Shown piece by piece: positions 36,010-44,906 of a DNA stretch of 59,766 bases. The number at the start of each line of letters is the position of its first letter. Within the stretch, counting starts at the first letter, position 1. Source of the DNA: Pontibacterium granulatum. GTDB taxonomy: Bacteria; Pseudomonadota; Gammaproteobacteria; Pseudomonadales; Balneatricaceae. Under the pieces are notes generated by a model that had not been told where the DNA came from, made no database searches, and worked only from the letters and a program-made list of their open reading frames with translations. The stretch lies in assembly GCF_029961155.1 (NCBI RefSeq), contig NZ_JASBRH010000026.1, forward strand, positions 1 to 59,766, in the 5' to 3' direction. Position numbers and translations under genes: made by a program.

Positions 36010-36948
36010 TCAGGAGTGTTCGTTCCGAAGCACAGCGGTTTGCTCCAGCACCCAACTGCGCAACATCTGCATTGCAGGTAGCTGAGCCAGATCGTTTCGA
36101 CACACAAAGTAGTGCCCACGCGCTGGCGCTGGGTAGCTATCGCGTACCGGTCGAATCAAGCGGCCATCGTCCAACCGATCCTGAACCAGGTGTCGCCACC
36201 CCAGTCCTACACCAACATCCTGCAACACCGCATCCAGCAACATCGGAAAGTGGCTGAAGGTCATCTCGGCTTTAACCGGTGAGGCATCAACACCACACTG
36301 CCGCAGCCAGAAGTTCCAATCTACGGGCGACCACCAGCGTGCTCTCCAGAACTGAGGATCGAGATCCAGCAACGGATGCTGTATGAGCCCCTGCAACGTG
36401 TTGACTTCAGGGTGGGCATCTCGAAATGCAGGTGTGCACACCGGAAAGATCTCCTCGGCGAACAGGAACTCGGATTGGTAACCCGCATCTTCTTCCAACC
36501 CCAACGTGATCGCGGCATCAAACTTATCCGCGACCAGTGGGTTTTCATCCACGCTAACGAGATTGAGATGTATACCAGGATACAGACTGCGAAGCGCGTT
36601 CAATCGGGGCACCAGCCAAAGCTGGGCAAAGGAGCTGGTCACATGCAGATTGAGGTGGGCTGGACCTGAACTGTGATGAATTTCGCGGCTGGTTTCAGCA
36701 ATATCGATCAGACTTCGATGTACGGTGGCGTAGAGCTTTCGCCCTGCTTCGGTGAGCTCCACCCGCCTGTGTGACCGCAGGAACAGATCAGTTTTTAGTG
36801 ACTCTTCCAGATACCTGATCTGACGGCTGACCGCTGCCTGTGTGACGCACAACTCATCCGCTGCATCCTTAAAACTGCAAAGGCGTGCTGCCGCTTCAAA
36901 GGTGCGTAGCGCATTTAGCGGAGGCAGGAAGATCGGTTTTTGTTCCAT
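36010..36948 (-). CDS. LysR-family regulator (GcvA-like)
   Basis: 312 residues with MEQKPIFLPPLNALRTFEAA and winged helix SFKDAADELCVTQAAVSRQI, the GcvA subgroup signature. The effector domain is complete. It lies downstream of azlD on the same strand with a 23-base gap, so it may be the last gene of the long operon and control it. Alternatively it has its own promoter. Confidence 0.88.
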   Translation of the reverse strand: MEQKPIFLPPLNALRTFEAAARLCSFKDAADELCVTQAAVSRQIRYLEESLKTDLFLRSHRRVELTEAGRKLYATVHRSLIDIAETSREIHHSSGPAHLNLHVTSSFAQLWLVPRLNALRSLYPGIHLNLVSVDENPLVADKFDAAITLGLEEDAGYQSEFLFAEEIFPVCTPAFRDAHPEVNTLQGLIQHPLLDLDPQFWRARWWSPVDWNFWLRQCGVDASPVKAEMTFSHFPMLLDAVLQDVGVGLGWRHLVQDRLDDGRLIRPVRDSYPAPARGHYFVCRNDLAQLPAMQMLRSWVLEQTAVLRNEHS

Positions 36949-36971
36949 ACCAGCCTCTTTTCGTCAGTTAG

Positions 36972-37298
36972 TTACTGCAACCAGCGCAGTAACCAGAGGC
37001 AGATCATCCCACCCACCACCGGCCAGAATACGCTGCGGCTAAACTTAGCAATCAGAATACACACCAGTGCAGCCATCACCTGGGCAATATCCAGCTGGTA
37101 TTCGGTCGCGGGACGGGTAAACAGAATCGCGGGGATACAGAGCGCCGCCAAAATTGCCGGCGGTAGCAGCATTAAAATGTCTTTGCTGCGATCCAGTAGT
37201 TCTCGGGTCGCGCCATGCAGTTCGATAAAGGAGACTCGCACCAGAAAGGTGCCTAGACCCACCGCGAAAAAGAGCAACCAGAGCGTAACCGTATCCAT
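36972..37298 (-). CDS. azlD: AzlD-family branched-chain amino acid exporter subunit
   Basis: 108 residues with four membrane helices (LWLLFFAVGLGTFLVRVSFI, ILMLLPPAILAALCIPAILF). AzlD is the small partner of AzlC in amino acid efflux. The start overlaps the stop of azlC by one base. Confidence 0.85.
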   Translation of the reverse strand: MDTVTLWLLFFAVGLGTFLVRVSFIELHGATRELLDRSKDILMLLPPAILAALCIPAILFTRPATEYQLDIAQVMAALVCILIAKFSRSVFWPVVGGMICLWLLRWLQ

Positions 37299-38017
37299 CA
37301 GCGCCCCTCCTGCGGTTTGACCGGACGGCCCAACAGTCTAGGTAGCAGCAATCCGGCACTCACACCTGCGGCAACCGCAACGATAAACCCGCTGTTATAC
37401 GGCAGCATCTGAAACAACACCGCACTCAGGCCAGATACGACCGCGACGAACAGCAAAATCGGACGGGTAATCGTGGACACCAACATCGCCAGAAAGGCGA
37501 GAGGAATGGTGAACTCCAACGACCACTCGGACGGAATACTGGCGCCCAATGCGATCCCGGCGACCACTGACAGTACCCAACTCAGCCACATGGAGGTTGC
37601 TACGCCGATAAGGTACCAGAGCCGCTCACCGTCCGAGCGTTGCTGCTGCGCGGGGACCGAGCACAACCCATACACCTGGTCGGAGAGCATATAGGCCAGT
37701 GGCCAGCGTTTGATTCGCTTCATCGGCGCGAGTAGCGGTGCAAAAGTGGCACTGTAGATGGCAAAGCGCAGGTTCACGACCACCGCGGTGACGAGGATAA
37801 TCACAAACGGCGCGTTTTCCTGGATGAGTTGGTAGGCAGCCAGTTGCGCAGAACCGGCAAAGAACAGCACCGTCATACCCATGATGGTTTCAGGACTCAT
37901 CCCCAATGCCACACCGTTGGCACCGGCGATCAAGCCAAAGGGCAACACGCCGGATACCAGCGGCAGCAGGTCACGCACGCCCTGCCAGAATTCTGCTCGA
38001 TATGCACTGAATTGCAT
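37298..38017 (-). CDS. azlC: AzlC-family branched-chain amino acid exporter subunit
   Basis: 239 residues, about seven membrane helices, with the family start VRDLLPLVSGVLPFGLIAGA and the loops VVNLRFAIYSATFAP and YMLSDQVYGLCS. Together with AzlD it forms an exporter, classically for azaleucine or branched-chain amino acids. It follows the reductase gene by 123 bases. Confidence 0.85.
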   Translation of the reverse strand: MQFSAYRAEFWQGVRDLLPLVSGVLPFGLIAGANGVALGMSPETIMGMTVLFFAGSAQLAAYQLIQENAPFVIILVTAVVVNLRFAIYSATFAPLLAPMKRIKRWPLAYMLSDQVYGLCSVPAQQQRSDGERLWYLIGVATSMWLSWVLSVVAGIALGASIPSEWSLEFTIPLAFLAMLVSTITRPILLFVAVVSGLSAVLFQMLPYNSGFIVAVAAGVSAGLLLPRLLGRPVKPQEGR

Positions 38018-38140
38018 CCACCTACCTCCGACAACCCGTTCCTTTGGTTTATTGCGCCCAAACTAAAAAAGCAGGGGACCTGGGAAGGGACCCTGCAAAG
38101 AGTGCTATGAACCTTAGGAGGGCTCAAAAAGAACTTGGGT

Positions 38141-39250
38141 TTAAGTTTCGATCTGTACGTCACCCTTAACTTGGGTGCAGCAAGAGAGCACGTACCCTGC
38201 TTCGATCTCTTCTTCGGTGATACCGCCGTTGTGGGCCATCTCCACATCACCGCTCACGACCTTCACACGACACGCACCACAGATACCAACACCACAGGCT
38301 TTGGCGATGTTTACGCCCGCCTCTGCTGCGGCTTCATTCAGCGTGACACCCACTTCGACTGCCGCTGTGGCATCGCTATCGGCAAACGAGATCTGCACGG
38401 TTTCTTTTGGCTGCTGCTCTTCCAGCTCGGCCTCATCGGCATGCTTCTCAGCCTGCTTAACATCTTTGGCCGGCGTTTCACCGAAGGACTCTTCGTGGTA
38501 GCGGTCCATGTCGTAACCGGCGTCCCGCAGCATGTTACGCACCGCTTCCATATACGGCTCAGGACCACAGCAGAACACCTCTCGCTCCATAAAGTCAGGC
38601 GCGATCAGGCTCAGCATATGCAGATTCATATAGCCGCGATAACCACCCCACGCCTGCCCGATCTCGTTGCGCTCACAGATCAGGTGCATCTGGAAGTTAT
38701 CAATACGGGTCGACATATACTCCAGCTCTTTGGCGTAGATAATGTCGTTCGGCGTGCGTGCACTGTGGGCGAACACCATGTCCACTTCGGAATCGGTATC
38801 GAACCACCAGCGTGCCATCGACATCACTGGCGTGATACCGACACCACCGGATAACAGCAGCACCTTGTCGGCCGGGAAATCCATGCAGTTAAACTGACCC
38901 ACTGGGCCGTGTACCGCAATCTGGTCACCGGATTTCAGGTTGTCGTGCAGCCAATTAGACACCTTCCCACCCGGCACACGCTTCACGGTGATGGAGAAGC
39001 TGTACGGGATCGAAGGGGAACTGGAGATAGTGTAGGAACGCATCACACGCTCACCATCAATCTCCAGCTCCAGTGTGACAAACTGCCCCGGTTTGAAGAA
39101 GAACAGCACCGGCTGGCTCATGCCGAAGGTAAACGTGGTTACGTCGTGGGTTTCAGCAATGACTTTTACACAGCGGACCAGATGACGACCGTTGGTCCAG
39201 GTCTGGGTCAGCATCGGATTCATAAAGTCAGAGGTGTTAAATTCGCTCAT
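38141..39250 (-). CDS. GbcB-like ferredoxin reductase (FAD/2Fe-2S electron-transfer component)
   Basis: About 369 residues. FAD domain (FFFKPGQFVTLELEIDGERV, MRSYTISSSPS), NAD(P) domain (LLLSGGVGITPVMSM), an acidic linker rich in Glu/Ala, and a C-terminal plant-type 2Fe-2S domain (ACGVGICGACRVKV ... SCC). This is the layout of GbcB, the reductase of glycine-betaine demethylase, and of other Rieske-oxygenase partners. The start at ATG 39248-39250 follows GGGAGAGGCTG. The Rieske oxygenase itself is not in this window. Confidence 0.88.
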   Translation of the reverse strand: MSEFNTSDFMNPMLTQTWTNGRHLVRCVKVIAETHDVTTFTFGMSQPVLFFFKPGQFVTLELEIDGERVMRSYTISSSPSIPYSFSITVKRVPGGKVSNWLHDNLKSGDQIAVHGPVGQFNCMDFPADKVLLLSGGVGITPVMSMARWWFDTDSEVDMVFAHSARTPNDIIYAKELEYMSTRIDNFQMHLICERNEIGQAWGGYRGYMNLHMLSLIAPDFMEREVFCCGPEPYMEAVRNMLRDAGYDMDRYHEESFGETPAKDVKQAEKHADEAELEEQQPKETVQISFADSDATAAVEVGVTLNEAAAEAGVNIAKACGVGICGACRVKVVSGDVEMAHNGGITEEEIEAGYVLSCCTQVKGDVQIET

Positions 39251-39313
39251 CAGCCTCTCCCGGTCAGGTACAAGACCTGTGGGTTCATTATTCTTGTTTA
39301 GCATTGACAGGCC

Positions 39314-40663
39314 CTATAATTCGATACCGGCTTGCCACTCTTTCCAGCGCATTGTCATATTAGCCCCTAATGACAAAAATGGCTCTGGTGGCAATAACTT
39401 AGGCTGCTGATGGTCGAGGAATTCGGTCAGCATTTCGGAGCTGCCCAACACCGCCTGTTCGGCCGCCATCATGCCGGACAGCGTGCCCTTAACCGTGCCC
39501 AGACCGTTCTGGCAGCAGGCAGACCACACCCGGTTTTCCACTTCGCCAAACGCGGGCATGGAATTCCAGGAAAGACACAAACGTCCTCCCCAGCGGTGTT
39601 CCATCTCGACACCTTTCAGCATTGGGAAACGGTTGGCAAACGAGCGATCCTGCAGTTTCGCTGCACGTCGCAAGTTGCTCTCGTTGGCTTCTATCGACTG
39701 GTTGAGCGTGGCATGGTTACGGATCACAATACGGTCGCCACTGCCCATCAAATTGGATGAACGACGCACGGTGGTCCCCATCGGATCAGCAGGCAAGATA
39801 CCCCAATCGTCCGCACCACCCAGGCGATTTACTTCACTTGGCGTCAGTGCACGGGTCATCGATGCAAAGGTGAATACGTGCAGCAACTGACGCGGGAAGA
39901 AACCAAATGACTGTACATGGCCGTTCACCGCGAGGATCACCCCTTTGGTACGGATCTGTCCTTTTGGCGTCGTTAGGAGGTGATCGCTACCCAACGCCAT
40001 CTCAACCACCGGGCTGTTTTCATAGATCGACACACGGTCGCTTAAGCCCCGTGCGGCCTGGCGGACAAACGCCGCCGGCTGGATCATCACTGCGCCCGGC
40101 GTATACAGGCCTTGGCGGTAGAAATCGCTACCGGTCCAATCTTTCATGTCCAGCGCACTTCGCAATTCGTAGAGTTCACCCAGTGCGTCCAGGTGTTTGC
40201 GGTAACTTTCGATATGGGCGATACCCTTATCAGAACCTGCAGCGGTCACTTTGCCGCATGGATCGAAGACTTTGCGTCCCATGCCGTACTCTTCGGCCAT
40301 CTCAGCCGCGAAGGCAATGGCAGCACGGTTCAGACGGATCTGCTGCAGATCGTGGTCGTGTGCACCCGCGTAGGTTTCAGAATTCAGCTCGTGCGGCAGG
40401 TCGATCATAAAACCGCTGTTACGTCCGGCAGGTCCATCTGCAAGTCGGCCCGCTTCCAGCACAACGATACTGTCGTTGCCGGTCAGCTGTGCCAGCCGTC
40501 GCGCGGCTGCAAGACCGGTGAATCCGCCACCAATAACCACCCAGTCTGCCTGCACGCTGCCAGCCAATGCTGGATATTCCGGTGCAGGCGTCAAAATTCG
40601 GTTCCAGGCAGCAGGGCCAGGATCTTTTGGTAAGCGCTTAACTGTTATTATTTTTTTGCTCAT
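39314..40663 (-). CDS. FAD-dependent amine/amino acid oxidoreductase (PuuB/DAO family)
   Basis: 449 residues. The FAD fold starts after a 35-residue lead (WVVIGGGFTGLAAARRLAQL), the central part follows the DAO family, and PAGRNSGFMIDLPHE is typical of PuuB-like oxidases. The C-terminus (RWGGRLCLSWNSMPAFGEVE, CCQNGLGTVKGTLSGMMAAE) completes it. It likely oxidises a secondary amine or N-modified amino acid. It is third in the run and ends 63 bases before the reductase start. Confidence 0.85.
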   Translation of the reverse strand: MSKKIITVKRLPKDPGPAAWNRILTPAPEYPALAGSVQADWVVIGGGFTGLAAARRLAQLTGNDSIVVLEAGRLADGPAGRNSGFMIDLPHELNSETYAGAHDHDLQQIRLNRAAIAFAAEMAEEYGMGRKVFDPCGKVTAAGSDKGIAHIESYRKHLDALGELYELRSALDMKDWTGSDFYRQGLYTPGAVMIQPAAFVRQAARGLSDRVSIYENSPVVEMALGSDHLLTTPKGQIRTKGVILAVNGHVQSFGFFPRQLLHVFTFASMTRALTPSEVNRLGGADDWGILPADPMGTTVRRSSNLMGSGDRIVIRNHATLNQSIEANESNLRRAAKLQDRSFANRFPMLKGVEMEHRWGGRLCLSWNSMPAFGEVENRVWSACCQNGLGTVKGTLSGMMAAEQAVLGSSEMLTEFLDHQQPKLLPPEPFLSLGANMTMRWKEWQAGIEL

Positions 40664-40844
40664 GCTTTGTTCCCATCCGGACCAAAATGCTGTCCTTCAG
40701 GCGCAGGCCGCCCTGAGCCGAGACACAGGGGTGGCCCTCTCCTGTTGGAGATAACGCTTTAAGGAGAGCCTGGACCACATCCGAGAAGCTAGTCGCGGAC
40801 GATAGAAGCGGGTCACAGGCTCCGGATTAAGAAGATCAGTGCGA

Positions 40845-42362
40845 TCAGTCGAGGCAGCCGTCTACGGCATCGTCGCTCAGATCAACCCAGATCGTCTTCA
40901 GTTCGGTGTACTGGTCGTGGGCGTGAATGGAGTTGTCACGTCCACCGAAACCGGACTGTTTGTAGCCGCCAAATGGCGTCGTGATGTCACCTTCACCGAA
41001 GCAGTTAACGGTTACGGTACCCGCCCGTACTGCCTGTGCAGCGCGCAACGCTTTCTTAGCGTTAGCGGTGAACACAGAGGCTGCCAGACCGTACTCGGTG
41101 TCGTTGGCTACAGCGATCGCTTCGTCGTAGCTGGATACGGTGATCACGGACAGAACCGGACCAAAGATCTCTTCCTGCGCCAGCTTATCGCTGTTGTTTA
41201 CACCGTCGAAGATGGTTGGCTGGATGAAGATGCCATCCATAGTTTCGCCACCCAGTACCAGATCGTGACCGGCAGATTTGCCTTCATCGAGGTAGCTGGA
41301 CACTTTAGCGAAGTGACCTTTGTCGATCATCGCGCCCAGCGCGTTGTTTGGATCCAGCGGGTCACCCACTTTCCAGTCACGGGCATGTGCCTGGATACGT
41401 TCCAGCAGCGCGTCTTTGACACCTTCCTGTACGATCAGGCGGGAACCGGCGGAGCAGTTTTCGCCCATGTTCCAGAACGCTGCTGCACATACCTGCTCGG
41501 CAACCTTGTCCAGGTCTTCCGCGTCATCCAGTACGATGCATGGGTTCTTACCACCCAGCTCAAGAACTACCTTTTTCAGGTTGGAATCCGCTGCGTAACG
41601 CAGGAAGCGACGGCCGGTTACGGTTGAACCGGTGAAGGTCACCATATCCACGTCCATGTGCATACCCAGTGGCTCACCCACTTCAGCGCCACCGCCGGTT
41701 ACGATGTTCAGTACGCCACGCGGCAAACCGGCTTCAGCAGCCAATTCAGCAATGCGCAGTGCAGTCAGTGACGTCTGTTCGGCCGGTTTCACAACCATGG
41801 AACAGCCAGCCGCCAGTGCCGGAGCGATCTTCCACGCCAGCATCAGCAGCGGGAAGTTCCAAGGCAGGACGGCACCCACAACACCAACCGGCTCGCGTAC
41901 AACCATGGCGATTGCATCTGAGCCCACAGGAGCAGTCTGGTCGTAGATCTTATCGATCGCTTCCGCGTGCCAGGTCAGTGTGTGGATGAACTCGGGGATA
42001 TCGATGTTTTCACAGTCTGCGATCGGCTTACCGGAGTCGAGACTTTCCAGTACTGCCAGTTCACGGCTGTTACGCTTCACCAGCTTGCACAGCTTGATCA
42101 GCACTTCTTTACGCTCACCCGGATGCAGCTTGCTCCAGCGACCGTCTTCAAACGCTTCACGTGCTTTGGCTACCGCGAAGTCAACGTCTTCTGCATTACA
42201 TGCCGCAACGTTGGCCAGTACTTCGTTTGTCGCCGGATTAACGGTCTCGAAGGTGTTACCGGAAACGGATGGACGGTAACCACCGTCAACAAAGCTCATC
42301 GCAGGTGGAGTCAATTCAGCGGCGATTGCCTTGTACTCTTCCAGGGTTAACAGATCAGACAT
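40845..42362 (-). CDS. Aldehyde dehydrogenase (PuuC-like)
   Basis: 505 residues. Catalytic Cys303 in NMGENCSAG, Glu268 in LELGGKNP, Asn169 in LPWNFP and Lys192 in VKPAEQTS are all present. It resembles PuuC, the gamma-glutamyl-aminobutyraldehyde dehydrogenase type, and oxidises an aldehyde with NAD(P). It starts four bases after the DapA-like stop, so it is co-transcribed. The most likely substrate is an amino- or oxo-aldehyde released by the FAD enzyme. Confidence 0.92.
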   Translation of the reverse strand: MSDLLTLEEYKAIAAELTPPAMSFVDGGYRPSVSGNTFETVNPATNEVLANVAACNAEDVDFAVAKAREAFEDGRWSKLHPGERKEVLIKLCKLVKRNSRELAVLESLDSGKPIADCENIDIPEFIHTLTWHAEAIDKIYDQTAPVGSDAIAMVVREPVGVVGAVLPWNFPLLMLAWKIAPALAAGCSMVVKPAEQTSLTALRIAELAAEAGLPRGVLNIVTGGGAEVGEPLGMHMDVDMVTFTGSTVTGRRFLRYAADSNLKKVVLELGGKNPCIVLDDAEDLDKVAEQVCAAAFWNMGENCSAGSRLIVQEGVKDALLERIQAHARDWKVGDPLDPNNALGAMIDKGHFAKVSSYLDEGKSAGHDLVLGGETMDGIFIQPTIFDGVNNSDKLAQEEIFGPVLSVITVSSYDEAIAVANDTEYGLAASVFTANAKKALRAAQAVRAGTVTVNCFGEGDITTPFGGYKQSGFGGRDNSIHAHDQYTELKTIWVDLSDDAVDGCLD

Positions 42363-42365
42363 GGC

Positions 42366-43343
42366 TTATTCCCCCGCCTCGTTGCTGGTTACTTCTACTT
42401 CACTGATGCTGGCTTTAATCGACTCAACAAACTGCGCCGGTGCTTCCGCTTCGATAGAAGCGATGGTGGTCTTCAGGGTTTTCACCACCTGAGCCATTGC
42501 GCGTTTTTCGTCTTTGTTCAGGCCACGCAGCGGTTTGCGTACTTCGCCGGAGAAACGGCCGTCCAGGGTCACACCGTACTTAACGCTCTGGATGAACTTG
42601 CCGCCCTGCTCCAGGACACGCATCAGGGGCATCATTGCAGACATGATGCGACGACCAGTACGGAAGTCATTGTTCTGTACACACGCTTTGTAGAGTGCGA
42701 TGTGTTCCTTAGGCAGGAAGTTGGAACCGGCACAGACCCAGCTCTTTGCACCCCAGGCGAAGAATTCCAGCGCCTGGTCGTCCATGCCACAGGACACCTG
42801 AATGTGCGGGTAGTCGCGCGCCAGCATGTGCAGGCGGTTGATATCGCCGGAGCTCTCTTTGATACCGCAGAAGTTAGCGGAGCGGCCCACGCGGTCGAGG
42901 AATTCCTCTTCCATGTTCACGCCCATGCGATCCGGATAGTTGTACAGCATGATCGGCAGATTCGCTGCGCGATCAACCGCCAGTGCATGCAGTGCCAACT
43001 CGCGCTGTGTTGGCAGAGAGTAAGGCGGTGTTGCCACCAGCAGGACATCAGCGCCGTTTTTCGCGCCGTCTTCTGCCAGCTTGATAGAGGCATCCGGGTT
43101 AACGGAACCTGTACCAAAAATAATCTGGATGTTGTCACCCACCACTTCACGTGCGACTTTCAGCAGTTCTACACGCTCTTCGTGGCTTTCTACGTAATAT
43201 TCACCCGTGGTACCACCGATCATCAGACCGTGTACACCAGAGTCCAGCAGGAACTGTACGTGGGCAGCGTAAGCATCGAAATCGATTGAGTAATCTTCCC
43301 CAAACGGGGTGATCACCGGGGTATATATCCCTTCGAAGTGCAT
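42366..43343 (-). CDS. DapA/NAL-family aldolase or dehydratase
   Basis: About 325 residues. Family motifs are GTTGEYYVESHEERVELL, catalytic Tyr in LYNYPDRMGV and Schiff-base Lys in FCGIKESSGD. Family members include dihydrodipicolinate synthase and 1-pyrroline-4-hydroxy-2-carboxylate deaminase. A housekeeping dapA would not sit in a catabolic run, so a degradative role (as in hydroxyproline or sugar-acid pathways) is more likely. I chose ATG 43341-43343, preceded by AAGGTGAAACAG; ATG 43362-43364 is possible. Confidence 0.8.
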   Translation of the reverse strand: MHFEGIYTPVITPFGEDYSIDFDAYAAHVQFLLDSGVHGLMIGGTTGEYYVESHEERVELLKVAREVVGDNIQIIFGTGSVNPDASIKLAEDGAKNGADVLLVATPPYSLPTQRELALHALAVDRAANLPIMLYNYPDRMGVNMEEEFLDRVGRSANFCGIKESSGDINRLHMLARDYPHIQVSCGMDDQALEFFAWGAKSWVCAGSNFLPKEHIALYKACVQNNDFRTGRRIMSAMMPLMRVLEQGGKFIQSVKYGVTLDGRFSGEVRKPLRGLNKDEKRAMAQVVKTLKTTIASIEAEAPAQFVESIKASISEVEVTSNEAGE

Positions 43344-43552
43344 CTGTTTCACCTTAGTTATCATTGTTCTTTGGGATCGGATTTTGATCTCTTCGATGTG
43401 TTATCCGAGCTTCACACAATGGTAACGAGGCGATCCGATAGCCCACAATCAACCTTTTTTTCGCGCAAAACATAACGTCAGGTTATGGAAAAACCCGCCA
43501 AGTAAGCGCTGCGCCGTACTCCTTAATCAAGGTGACTCCACAACATTGATTA

Positions 43553-43566
43553 GATGAAATTTCATC
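43553..43566. promoter_or_regulatory. 14-bp palindrome GATGAAATTTCATC
   Basis: Exact palindrome between the DapA-like gene (minus) and a small secreted protein gene (plus). It could be an operator for either. No regulator is identified. Confidence 0.4.
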
Positions 43567-43620
43567 CTCGATTCAACCATTATTCCTATAGTGACGGTTC
43601 ATCTTGAAGAGGAGAAAAAA

Positions 43621-43791
43621 ATGAATCTGATCAGCAAATCCCTACTAGGAGTGATTGCCGCGTTGGTGGTCGTAGGTAGTGTATCTGCAGACCCTATACG
43701 TCCATCACACGACTATGATGACGATTGGGATTCACGGGTAATGCGTTTTACCCCGGAATGGCGACAACTGGATCAAAGAGGTAATGACTAA
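43621..43791 (+). CDS. Small secreted protein
   Basis: 56 residues: signal peptide MNLISKSLLGVIAALVVVGS followed by a short acidic mature part (DPIRPSHDYDDDWDSRVMRF). ATG 43621 follows GAAGAGGAGAAAAAA, an excellent ribosome site; the upstream in-frame start has none. The mature 30-odd residues are rich in Asp, Tyr and Trp. I do not recognise it. A strong hairpin follows, so it is its own transcript. Confidence 0.65.
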   Translation: MNLISKSLLGVIAALVVVGSVSADPIRPSHDYDDDWDSRVMRFTPEWRQLDQRGND

Positions 43792-43813
43792 ATCCATTTA
43801 ATTAACGTTAGTG

Positions 43814-43842
43814 GGTTATCTGCCCCTTGGGGGCAGATAACC
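43814..43842 (+). terminator. Hairpin after the small secreted protein gene
   Basis: GGTTATCTGCCCC (43814-43826), loop TTG, GGGGCAGATAACC (43830-43842), an exact 13-bp stem. The T tail is absent on the plus strand, so it may act as a processing or partial stop signal. Confidence 0.6.
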
Positions 43843-44143
43843 ATCCGTTCCCCGCTGAAAACAACCCGACAAAACCAACACTTTACTTCAAAAACTTCCC
43901 TTCAAATAAAAACAAATCACCTCATTGCGCTTTAAATATATCTCCAAAAAAATTTCACTTACACACAAAAGTTAATTGAAAATGAATATTTGCCGAATAA
44001 CCATTATTTTTTGACCCACAACACCTAACCAAACCTTAAATAAAAATTCAAAAAACACATGAACTCAAATCAACATTCTTAAAATACGTTGATGTTTAAA
44101 TACCTCATACATTGATCAACAACCACTCAAAAGGGATCAAACC
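43843..44143. other. A+T-rich intergenic region upstream of ompW
   Basis: About 300 bases with long A/T runs and no gene. It probably holds the ompW promoter. A TTGATCAA sequence lies near 44113, but it does not fit an FNR box. Confidence 0.5.
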
Positions 44144-44758
44144 ATGAAAAGCCTACTAAAACCTACAATTCTCGGAATCGCTTTTATCACCACGCCGCTC
44201 AGTAGTTTCGCATACGAATCAGGTGACATCGTAGTTCGTACTGGCATTATATCGGTGCAGCCAAATGAGACAATGGAATCCGGGAGCACCTTGGATTCAA
44301 TAAACGGTGGTTTGGGTAATAACGAGCAATTAGGTATTACCGCATCTTATATGTTAAGCGACAACATGGGGTTGGAGCTTCTTGCAGCTACACCATTCAA
44401 ACATGACATTATGGCCAATGGCGCTAAAATCGGCGAAACCAAACAGCTTCCACCAACACTCTCTCTCCAATACTTCCCGTTGGAAGCATCTTCAACGCTG
44501 CAACCATATTTGGGAGTCGGCATAAACTACACAACCTTCTTTTCTGAAAAAAGCACGCTTGGGGGACTTAAACTCGACGATTCACTTGGACTGTCTGCGC
44601 AAGCAGGCATCGATTATGCAATATCCAAAAATGTCCTGTTAAACGCTGCGGTTTGGTATATAGACATCGATTCAGATACCACGCTTAATGGTTCGGACAT
44701 TGGAACAGTGTCAATTGACCCATGGGTGTACATGGTCGGATTGGGTTATAAGTTTTAA
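44144..44758 (+). CDS. ompW: OmpW-family outer membrane protein
   Basis: 204 residues. Signal peptide (MKSLLKPTILGIAFITTPLSS to AYES), then an eight-strand barrel with GDIVVRTGIISVQPNE, DNMGLELLAATPFKHDI, LQPYLGVGINYTTFFSE and the C-terminal aromatic MVGLGYKF. OmpW proteins form small hydrophobic channels. AAAAGGGATCAAACC precedes the ATG, and a hairpin follows. Confidence 0.92.
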   Translation: MKSLLKPTILGIAFITTPLSSFAYESGDIVVRTGIISVQPNETMESGSTLDSINGGLGNNEQLGITASYMLSDNMGLELLAATPFKHDIMANGAKIGETKQLPPTLSLQYFPLEASSTLQPYLGVGINYTTFFSEKSTLGGLKLDDSLGLSAQAGIDYAISKNVLLNAAVWYIDIDSDTTLNGSDIGTVSIDPWVYMVGLGYKF

Positions 44759-44784
44759 TAAACGAGAGGTTAATTAAAACCTAA

Positions 44785-44812
44785 ACGCAGCGAGTCAATG
44801 CACTCGCTGCGT
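44785..44812 (+). terminator. Terminator hairpin after ompW
   Basis: ACGCAGCGAGT (44785-44795) pairs with ACTCGCTGCGT (44802-44812). T run follows weakly (CACATTCAGTTTT). Confidence 0.7.
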
Positions 44813-44906
44813 CACATTCAGTTTTAGCGTATGATTCTAGCTAAGCCACAGCGACACCCAAAAAAGACAGGGACTTGTTACACACAACTTCCAACATCAT
44901 ATTCGA

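Noticed and set aside
40839-41627. 262-codon open frame antisense to the aldehyde dehydrogenase
   Set aside because: Shadow of the aldehyde dehydrogenase codon pattern.
44105-44125. FNR box upstream of ompW
   Set aside because: TTGATCAA is present, but the two half-sites lack the required four-base spacing.
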